Assembly (NCBI GenBank): GCA_000711775.1
Contig: ARYC01001455.1
Coordinates: 1 to 64,000 of the forward strand
Direction of reading: 5' to 3'
Source of the DNA: Oxytricha trifallax
Taxonomy: Eukaryota > Ciliophora > Spirotrichea > Sporadotrichida > Oxytrichidae
Length of the DNA: 64,000 nucleotides
The position numbers and the translations under genes were made by a program. Numbering within the stretch: the stretch's first letter is position 1; every line of letters starts with the position of its first letter. The notes beneath the pieces are model-generated. The model saw nothing but the letters and a program-made list of their open reading frames with translations, made no database searches and had not been told where the DNA came from. This document shows positions 55,410-64,000 of the stretch, piece after piece.

Positions 55410-56890
55410 TTAGTCAAATCTAATGCTTGTTTACCAAGAGCTATGGGCCATGGGTTTTAAGCGCATCTTTCACTCCCCCATTAAATTGGTTAACTCACAT
55501 TAACTGAATTTACTACCCTTATATGAAAATTTAATGCATTTTTTTTATATATTTTAAATGAACGTAATTATCCCAATAGTAAGATGTGTAAGTTGTATCC
55601 TAATATCAATTAAAATTATATTAATATCTGAGCTTAATGTTATGGCTTATTGGTTATGCAAACGCATTAGTCAATACATTTAGTACATTATTTGAAGCTG
55701 TATACATACCGGGCTGTTTCATTGATTGTGTATCTGTAAAAGGATTCAATATGAGTGCTGTTGTAGGCCTATCTTAGCAATTTTTAAAATCAGTGGTAAA
55801 TGTGATATTTTTATTTAATATATTCTTAAAATTACAGTTAATGATAGACTTTGTACCAGTTGCTTGAGTAAACTCATACGTGTTTGAGTCTTTCAAAGCG
55901 GCTACTAATTCTATAGGACTACAAATATGTTCATATTATTTAATTAATTTAATAAATTTAACCGCTGTAAGGGTATCTTCTGTATTTTCCAGTTATAGAT
56001 TGTAGACCCCATACATATTGTTTTGTAGGGGAATATGATAAACTAGATTACTTTATAGACTATATTAAAGCAAGTATAATTCTACATAGTATTTAATAAA
56101 AATATTTTTGATAATTTTAATTTTTTTGGATTAATTTTAATTTAATCTAAGGAAGAATAAAATTTTTTATATTTTAATAAAAAGATGAATTGATATTTTG
56201 ATAAGTTTTTACTTTTATTTACTTTTGCTAAAATATAATAGTTTTTAAAAATATGTTTATATAATAAATTAAAATTATGGCAGTCATTTTTGTTTAATCA
56301 TAAATATATGGTTTTTATAAATAAAATATTTATTACCGAAAAAATTATCTTGATAGAGGGAATGAGATAAATAGGACATCCAAAAATAAGTTTAGTTAAA
56401 TTATAAAATTATTTATTAAAATAATGTCAATTTGTATTGGTTTGTATTAAATTGACTGGTACAATTTATCTTTTTAATTATAAATTAATTTCTAAATCAA
56501 GTATTTTTATATCATAAGATTAATAACTTATAATTTTTCATAAAATTAAAAAACTTCAACATTAATATTTACTTTTATAAATATATTATAGTCATTATAT
56601 AAGAAGTACTTCATTTTATTATGTACTTTGAAGTATGTTTATAAATTAATTTATTATAATGGAAAGTTATCAGTAGGTAATGGTGCTGCAAGTTCAACAT
56701 TAGATACTGTGGTAATGGTAGGATTAGTACTAACTGTGGAATAAGTAGGATAGTAATTAGTCTCTGTTGGAAGTAATATAGGAACGTCGAAACATGTTTG
56801 CGACCAATTACCAAATTTAAAGATTAGAGTCTAAAATGAGGTAGAAGTCGAATATCTTCCATAGAATGCATGGAATTGGTTTATATATAT
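55410..56890 (-). CDS. Block 2: linker and CADG-like domain
   Basis: Blocks: 56,660-56,890 (FHAFYGRYSTSTSFQTLIFK, then a Pro/Thr-rich YPTYSTVSTNPTITTVSN), 55,845-55,925 (SPIELVAALKDSNTYEFTQ), 55,640-55,805 (PTTALILNPFTDTQSMKQP, GMYTASNNVLNVLTN) and 55,410-55,515 (QWGSERCAQNPWPIALG). The block-1 propeller ends in a similar Ser/Thr linker. The next propeller starts within about 100 bp, leaving no room for a Cys-rich or membrane part. Confidence 0.7.
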
Positions 56891-59520
56891 ATTAATATCT
56901 ATTTATTTGTTTGAACCATGGACTCTAGAATTTACTGCATAATAAGCTTCAGTAAAATCACCTTTCCACATTCAAATAAAAAATAATAATTCTACCCTCA
57001 GTAAATGTATAAGACGAATCAAGCTTTGCAAAATAAAGTTGATTTTGCCCTAGTGTTATATAAATATTTTGAGAAGAATCTGTAGTAATAGTTGCAGAAG
57101 CCAAATTTTTGTTGAAATAAAATATTATTTAAATATTTCTGAAATAATCTTATGAAATAAAGTAATTAATAATAATTTTTAAAACAGGTTTTTCTATCCT
57201 GGGTAATGGAAGAGACTATTCATATTAAAAACAACTGTTCTTTTAAATGCACACTTAGAAGGTATAATATAAATAGGGTAGGGAAAATTATAATTATTTG
57301 AAAAATTTAATTTGATAGATTTATTAAAATAATTAAAAATCCTAAATCAAATATTTTCCTACAATAATAAATATTTAAATTTGCTGTTGATGGAAATACT
57401 AGTTAAAAAGCTGCATCTTTTGACAGATCTGCCTTATTTAACACAAAAAATTAGAAAGTATCTTAAGTTCCAGTAAATAAAAACTTTCAAACATTTATTA
57501 AAGAAAATTTTTATTCTTAAAGAATTTGAGATTTAAAATAAATAAATTATTACAATCGATGTATAAATATAATTGCAGTAATTATTAATGAATATCATAA
57601 TTTCCAGTTTATATGATTGGTAAAATAATTTTATCAGTCCCATAGAATGTTTGCTATATACTACAATAATTTAATTAAATTATTATAAAAATGCTACATT
57701 TTCTAATCTTCACTGTTAATTGTGTTAATTAATGCTTATCGTTCTACTACACCATCAGTAATAATAATATAATTTTTACTTTTAAATTAAATTAATCCTT
57801 ATCTATTAGATTAACTCTTTACTAGTGCCTTAATGTCTGAATTAAAAGAAGTAAGTTCCAGAAGTATCAACTAAGAAATGCATAGGATATGTAAATCCTG
57901 TGTCAACTGGATAAAAATTAAAAACTCATTTTAATAGGACTTTTACAAAGAAATATTCAATTAAAATATAATTTAATTTTATAAATAATAAAAGAATCTA
58001 TTAACTTAAAGATTTATTTTTTATCAAAATATTAAAAAGTTTAATACTATTTTTTTAAAAAATTTTATATATTTATTTTAAAGTAAAATATTTATTAATA
58101 TTGAATTAATTGCACCTATAAAAATTGAAATAATCTGATGTGAAAGTATAAACTAAAATTTATATTTATCTGAAAGTAGTTTAATCGAATTTTAATGCTA
58201 CAAAATTCTAATAAGCAGGAGTAGTCCATTAATATTTGTAAAGAACCAAGATTTTGTTTGAGCTTAAAATCTCCATGAAAATTGGAGTTTATAGAGTTGG
58301 ATTAGTATTGTCTTGTGGCAACATCCTATACCAAACGGGACTTCCAGTTCTAATTTACAATTTAAGAATAGCTGGTTATTTCAAAATAGTATTTAAAAAC
58401 CATTCATTTGTCTATCTGCATAATCCATAAATAAATGCTCCAGATTAAAATATCTAAATAATAAATTGAGTTGCAAACGTACATTCTCAAAAATTTGATA
58501 ATTAGAAATGGTTGGATTAATATGAAAACAGAGAAAATATTTTTTTTTTATATATCGTCATATAAACTAATATAAATAAAGTAATATATTCACCATTTGC
58601 ATTATAATTAGTCAACCCGATAACTGTGTGTGTCCAATATGGAGTTGCTCTTTAATCCATGTAAGAGATATATCCTTTCACATAAGTCTCACCATGAAAA
58701 TTAAATGGCTACTTTTAAGCGGACCCAGCTAAAAGCATATTCCCATACTAATCTACATTAAAATGTACAATATTGACGTCTTATGCAACTGTCATTCCTC
58801 CATAAAGAAGTGGATAAATTGGCATGGTACAAATTTAATAATAAGAATTAATTTATACAAGCTGAAACATTATGGTTTGGAGTACTAGGGTCTCTAGCTG
58901 AACTTTTTAAAGCCATGTTATTTTCTACATTGACATAAGCAAATCTACTGACGTTATTAATTATTAAAATTAAACAATAAAACTCACAGTTATCATTTAC
59001 AACTGTCAATCTAATTGCATAAAAGTTGCCTAAAGCTTCTCTAATTGTTTAAGAGGTAATTTTAAATAAAATTAATAAAATATCAATATTTAAAATTTAA
59101 TGAAAATCTTAATTTTTTTAATTATATAAATTAAAGGTTGCTAAGCATATCTAATTTTATAAGGATACTTAATTTAGTGTTGGGGTTTCTCTTTTGATTT
59201 AAAATTTATGGCATTCATTTTATTAATATATAATGCATATTTATAATATTATAAATCTTATTTTAAAGCCCCCCTTAAATTTATTGACTTTATATATTTA
59301 TTATAACTATCAATATGTATTGTACCTCTAAAAAAAACTCTTAATTATTTAAATAATATCATTAGCAGTTATAAACAAAAAGTCTTACAGGTTCTTAATT
59401 AATTATATTGAACAAATCAAAGAATACTCTAATTATACCTCATTTAAACGAAAAACCGCTCCAAAGATTGTGTTGAAAATTCATATCCATCATACAATAT
59501 CCCTGACTCTATCTTTTAAT
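56891..59520 (-). CDS. Block 2: beta-propeller-like repeats
   Basis: Blocks: 59,430-59,520 (IESGILYDGYEFSTQSLER), 58,980-59,060 (TIREALGNFYAIRLTVVND), 58,855-58,960 (SRFAYVNVENNMALKSSARD), 58,595-58,835 (LLYGGMTVAQDVNIVHFNVD, then QYGNMLLAGSAQ), 58,155-58,375 (KLQIRTGSPVWYRMLPQDN, EILSSNKILVLYKYQWTT), 57,835-57,915 (MHFLVDTSGTYFFQF), 57,590-57,665, 57,365-57,475 (TFQFFVLNKADLSKDAAFQL), 57,185-57,275 (CAFKRTVVFNMNSLF) and 57,005-57,115 (SSQNIYITLGQNQLYFAKLD). The NVDQYGNMLLAGSA blade is the clearest copy of the repeat. Confidence 0.72.
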
Positions 59521-59949
59521 TTTGTTATATCTAATGAATATTATATGATCCATTAAAATGTTAAATTAAGATAATTTATATTTTATATAATCTCTCAAAT
59601 TATGAAAAAAATTATCAAAATAATAGATATCATCATTTATCATCTCCAAAAATAATAATAAATATTATAAGTAAATTCACCTAAAAAAGCAATAAAATTT
59701 TAGTATAAAATTAAAATCTAAAACATTTTTTAGAAAAATAAAATAATAAATATTTTTTAGTTTGATTAAAAGTCAATATAAATTTTATATGTTAGAATTA
59801 TAATTTTGTTTCATTTTGACTTCGTACTTTATTATTAAAGATATTAAAGAAATTAAATCTAGATATTTTTTCCAGCAATAATTTAAATTCCTTAAATTGT
59901 GATTCATATATTTATAAAAAAACAACAATTTCAATAGAATTGTCTAATT
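59521..59949. other. AT-rich spacer between blocks 1 and 2
   Basis: No coding signal, no membrane or Cys-rich sequence. Confidence 0.5.
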
Positions 59950-60395
59950 GTTATTGTTAGAGTCTACGCAGCAGTGTTAATTGAGATTTCAGATGTTCCT
60001 GCACCATCAGGCCAACTAGCTGCAGTGAATTTATAAATAGTTCCTGAACAATCTTTGATTTCAGTTATAGTAAATGTGGTGGGTGAAGTGTCCATAAATA
60101 AGGAACTTGGAGTTACAATAAGAGGCAAGTCACAATGCTGAGAGACAGATGTATCTCTCATCACCGCAATGTCTGGATATTTGACTGATCCTGATTGTAA
60201 AGTATAGTCAGCTGAATCAACAGTATTAAATGTAAAAGCTTCATTGTCTGCTGAATAAAGAGCTGTAGCTGAAGTTGTTGAACCACTTGTTCCTAAATCA
60301 GTTAAAGTAGCGTAAGTAGGAGTTGTGAAATTCAAACAAGAGGCACTTGTAGAATACGCATCATCTTTAATTCCAATTAAGACAATCTAAATAAA
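59950..60395 (-). CDS. Block 1: Ser/Thr linker and CADG-like domain
   Basis: One continuous coding block, the longest clean one in this part: LNFTTPTYATLTDLGTSGST, then VSQHCDLPLIVTPSSLFM, SPTTFTITEIKDCSGTIYKF and SEISINTAAQTLTI. It uses TAG as Gln near the end, then runs to TGA at about 59,937. The FTITEIKDCSGTIYKF strand pattern resembles the ligand-binding Ig/CADG repeats of the later blocks. Confidence 0.78.
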
Positions 60396-60409
60396 GGTTT
60401 ATCTTTTTT

Positions 60410-63040
60410 AAAAAAAAGTACCCTAGTCTTTGTAGTCAAATAAGCAGTTGAAGTAATTCCAATAATAAAGTTTGATCCAGCTTTGGCTGCTTATTATTTT
60501 AATTTTATAATGCTGAAACAAGATTGATACTAGTACCTTTGGTCAAACTTTTCTAATTAACTATCTCCCCATTTATGTGGTTTATTTACATTGTTAAAAG
60601 AGTTGCTATATTCAATATTACTACTTGGAAAATATATACTTACTTGTAAGGAGTCTGCCAAATATTATAAAGATTTGGGATGAAAGATTTCTTTTAGCTA
60701 TAGAAAACTAATTTAATTATAAACTAATTAAAATGTTTCTTTCAAATATTTTGATTTTAAAATTCAATTTAATATTTTATTATACTTTGAATAAATAACC
60801 TTTACTTAAAAGAAGATATCATAATTCTTAAATAAAATAATGATTGGCAGTATCTAAATATGCATATTCTACAAAGGGTAGGCATAAAAATAGCTTACAA
60901 AAAAATTTATTGTTAAAATTATCTAATGAAGATTAGACTAACAAATATTTATAATTTTAATCTATTATTAGAAAAATAGCACCCTAAAGTTTCCTGTTGT
61001 CTATGCTACATAAAGTTGCAAATCTGAATATAAATACAAATAAATTATAAATCTAAGAGTACAGAATTTAATAAGTAATTTTTTGTCAAAGTGTAAGTTG
61101 AAGTTGAGCCTATTCCTAACATTCAAGATTTTTTTGAAATAAGTTGAAATTTAAATTCAAATTTATAAATAATAATAGCAATAGTAAATGTAATAATCAA
61201 AAATGGAAATCTTAAAAAAAGCGTTATCATTTTTCCATTCTCCTTCATACTTAGCTCCATTAGCGTGAGTGTAATTTTCCTTGTTTTTTTCTTATTCTTC
61301 AGTTGACTCTTGCTCGCATGTACTTCTCAATCGATCTTGGTGCCACCCCTGTAAAATTAATTTTTTAGATATGTTTTTTGTAACTTACATTTTAAATGAA
61401 TGACACTGCACCTTCTGATCAGACATGTTTTCATATTCTTATATTCTTAATTTATTTTTTATACAATTCACTTTATTTAAAAAAAATCGTGATTATATTG
61501 CCTGTTGTATCATAGCTAGAGGCAAAATACCAATGAGTATAATTTGAATCTAATTATATTCTGCAACGATAATTAGTTAATTTCAATTAAGCTTAAACTA
61601 AAGAAAGAATATAATTACTGATTGACTAAAAAATCCAGATCCTAGTTTGACAATCTTTCTCAAAAAATAGAAAGATTTAATTCAAAACATATCCCTTGCT
61701 TTTTAAGAAAATTTAATTAAATAAATTTATGAAGCTAAATAACGAATAGAATTAAAAAACTATTTCAAAATAAAATCATTTTAACTATAGATATATTCAT
61801 TTTTTAAATTAGTAAAATCATCTAACTATTTTTAAATTAGTAGGGGCTGATGCTGAAAAAGGTATTATAGTTTCTTAAGTAAAATCATAATTAGATTTAG
61901 TCGCTTATTGAATTGAATATGCTTATGTACTTGCAGTTGTAAAAATTCTGCTGAGCTACCAAATATCAGGACTATCCACATTAATCTCAAGAGAAGTGTA
62001 AACTTGATTAACAGATGCACAGTAAAGAGTTTTTATCCATTATACTACCAGATTTGAGTTTAATTTAATTATGATTGATCTCTAAACTCATGAAGTTAAT
62101 ACATTGTTTATAAATTTATTATTACTGGTTTATTCACTAAAGCTGAGGGTTGTAGATTGAATCACAAATTTATGATACAGGTCTTATAACTAATAAAAAC
62201 ATATTAAAGCTTTATTTGACCTATCCACTCTGAAATTATGATAGAGGGTAGCAGATGTAAACATAGAATCTCCTTCTATTTCTGCTAAAACATTCCCTGT
62301 TGCAGCATCAATCTTTATGTATCTCAAGTATAATTAGAAAATAAATTGTTAAAAATATAAAAATATGAATTGGCATTTAATGAAGTTGACATAGCATAGA
62401 AGGTTGTGCCTGATAGTGCTACAAGAACTGGAACTTTAGCTTCTGATCCCACTGATGCTTGATTCAGCCAAACAATATTTCCTAATTTAAATATATTAGT
62501 TTCTTATTAGATTTTAAATATGATTTATTGTTACCCTAAGCATTAAGTAGAACAATTTATAGAAATTAATTTTTTAAATAATAACCATCAATATGCAAAT
62601 TAATATATTTTATGTGGAGGGGAAACAAATTATGAAATTTCACTTAATTTTAAAAGTAAGGAAACAAATCCAAGCAAAACCGTTCTGCCACTAGTATAGT
62701 CAATACACTAAGCCCCTGCTGCAGCGCTAAGATATCCAGCTACTAAAATTTAAATAATATTATTTATTCAGAATAGAACTGCTATTCTTCCATCAGTGTC
62801 CGCATCCATGACTCTTCCTAAATTTACAGCTCTAACACATTCAGCTTCACTGCCTCCAATAATTACAGGGAAATATTTGATTGAGGAATCACATACACTT
62901 GTCTAAAGGTTTCCTAAATGTACAAAAATTAATGAAATTTGACAAAGATTGAGGTATTTGACCAAATTAAAGCTTTAATAAGAGAGGAAAAATAGATCTG
63001 TCCATACTTTTTGATAAAAAAGGATTTTAGCATTCTTCAT
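60410..63040 (-). CDS. Block 1: N-terminal beta-propeller-like repeats
   Basis: A Met codon at 63,040 opens MKNAKILFYQKVWTDLFFLS and the frame continues to GRVMDADTDGRIAVLF near 62,780; this is the most upstream start seen. Later blocks: 62,645-62,745 (ILVAGYLSAAAGAQCIDYT), 62,355-62,480 (GNIVWLNQASVGSEAKVPVL), 62,220-62,335 (LRYIKIDAATGNVLAEIEG), 62,110-62,190, 61,845-62,045 (WIKTLYCASVNQVYTSLEI), 61,485-61,570 (SNYTHWYFASSYDTTGNI), 61,085-61,125, 60,970-61,035 (SDLQLYVAQTTGNFRVLFF), 60,835-60,905 and 60,410-60,490 (GSNFIIGITSTAYLTTKTRV). There is no obvious signal peptide, so an IES may hide the true start. Confidence 0.7.
61157..61426 (-). CDS. MORN-repeat protein fragment inside an IES
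   Basis: ATG 61,426 (MSDQKVQCHSFKMQ) to TGA 61,157, 90 codons in ciliate code, no breaks. Residues about 50-66 read YTHANGAKYEGEWKNDN, one MORN repeat (YxGxxxxGxxYEGEW type). MORN proteins usually have many repeats and tie membranes or the cytoskeleton together. Here only one is present, and the frame then turns AT-rich, as at the start of an IES. It lies between propeller blocks at 61,485 and 61,125 and does not belong to that protein. It is probably the first MDS of another gene, or a captured copy. Confidence 0.65.
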
Positions 63041-64000
63041 TTTCTGATTAGGATACTTCGTTTATTTATTTATACCAATTCATTGACTTATATTAATTTT
63101 GTCATTCTTATAAAATATTTGTTTATAGCTGAATTTAACAAGCTGACTTCATTTCAATAAGTATCAGAATCTCTTTTTAGCAACATCTATTTTGAATGAT
63201 CAAGCAACTTCAAATTAATTGGGTAGTAAATTAATCAATTATATAAGTGGATTTATAACTATTTAATTTATGTAACCAAATCTACATCAATATTATCAAA
63301 ATACAAATAACTAAGCTTAAAGAAAATTAAAGTTTTTTTTTTATTGAGTATCAAAAGATAAATTTAACTAAATTATTGTATTAATTAGCACATTTCAAAA
63401 TTTATCCTAATGCTATATACATCTTATAATAATTATAATTTAATCAATAGAAGAGTAGGATTGATGGTATAGCGCAAATAATATTATAGTAATATAGATA
63501 TTCATGTATTTTCAATTTATATTATAATTCTTTTGTTTATTAATTTATTAATAGACCTAGAGTGGATTTTTATTAAATAAATAAATAAATTAATAAAATT
63601 TAAATTTACTCTCGAAGTTATCTTACATAATTTAAACAACCATAATTAAAAAAGTATAATATTATTCTCCTTAATTATATAACTCTTTATATGTAATTAA
63701 ATATCTTACCTATATTTTTGAATATTTCATACAAAATTTAAAAATATATATTCTGTAAACAACTTGAATATATTTTTAATTTTTAATTTAATATTTATTT
63801 TTATTTTGAGAATTAAAATAATTATTTTATCAATATTATTTTTAAATATTATATCTATCATAAATGGTTATCTAAGAAATAAATCAATGTTGAATTTTAT
63901 AATTTTATTTTATTAATCAATTTTTCTGAATTATATTTTATATAGGTTTTCGAGTTATTAGATTATAAAATTAAAAATCAGTGATTATATTTGGAATAAT
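63041..64000. other. AT-rich end of window
   Basis: Mostly A/T-rich. A short minus-strand stretch near 63,130-63,230 (INLKLLDHSKQMLLKRDSDT) could be the tail of an upstream gene. Nothing else recognised. Confidence 0.4.

Noticed and set aside
56611-56814. Minus-strand ORF MVIGRKHVSTFLYYF
   Set aside because: Another minus-strand frame over the same bases gives the better supported FHAFYGRYSTSTSFQ block.
26195-63040. Scrambled or inverted MDS order in the host locus
   Set aside because: All recognised blocks are on the minus strand and their domain order is consistent within each block, so there is no evidence of scrambling by eye.

Overview
The window looks like germline (micronuclear) DNA of a spirotrich ciliate of the Oxytricha/Stylonychia group. 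Four things support this. First, long reading frames stay open only if TAA and TAG are read as glutamine and TGA is the sole stop. Second, there are internal C4A4 telomere-like tracts. Third, there is a 4.1-kb element with CAAAACCCCAAAACCCC ends and an ACT target duplication, which is the signature of a TBE (telomere-bearing element) transposon. Fourth, coding blocks are split by very AT-rich spacers, as expected for macronuclear-destined segments (MDSs) separated by internal eliminated sequences (IESs). The species assignment (Oxytricha trifallax or a close relative) is inference.

Layout. 1-16,130 is repeat-dominated: 22-bp, 57-bp, 24-bp, 45-bp, 22-bp and 97-bp tandem arrays and C4A4 tracts. 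They surround a Helitron-type coding region on the + strand (5,889-12,639) with Rep (HUH/Y2), PIF1-like helicase and a C-terminal USP-like cysteine-protease region, broken by two frame changes. 15,778/16,160-21,129 is a decayed TBE (TBE-A) with pseudogenes for its transposase, 22-kDa and zinc-finger/kinase proteins; a 977-bp palindrome is nested in the last. 21,130-64,000 is a minus-strand host locus of many short coding blocks. A second TBE (TBE-B, 22,072-26,193) sits inside its coding sequence.

The host locus, read 5'-3' on the minus strand from about 63,040 to 21,449, holds five successive blocks of beta-propeller-like repeats followed by CADG/cadherin-like Ig repeats (63.0-60.0, 59.5-55.4, 55.3-47.7, 47.0-41.6 and 41.3-32.7 kb). 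Only the last block continues into furin-like Cys-rich repeats, a myxococcal-type Cys repeat, several membrane helices and an acidic cytoplasmic tail. It is either one giant surface protein or an array of ectodomain cassettes upstream of one shared membrane anchor. The second reading formally resembles the Tetrahymena mating-type locus, but this is a hypothesis only.

The IESs contain at least eight large palindromes (0.3-1 kb). Most have TA at both borders, as expected for Tc1/mariner-type MITEs; one has poly-G/poly-C ends and a 7-8 bp duplication. Also lying in IESs are a GC-rich island (30.1-30.7 kb), a MORN-repeat reading frame (61.2-61.4 kb) and a GC-rich coding-like fragment in a nested TIR element (48.9-49.4 kb). 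All MDS limits are approximate: they come from where translation stops looking protein-like, not from a macronuclear genome comparison.
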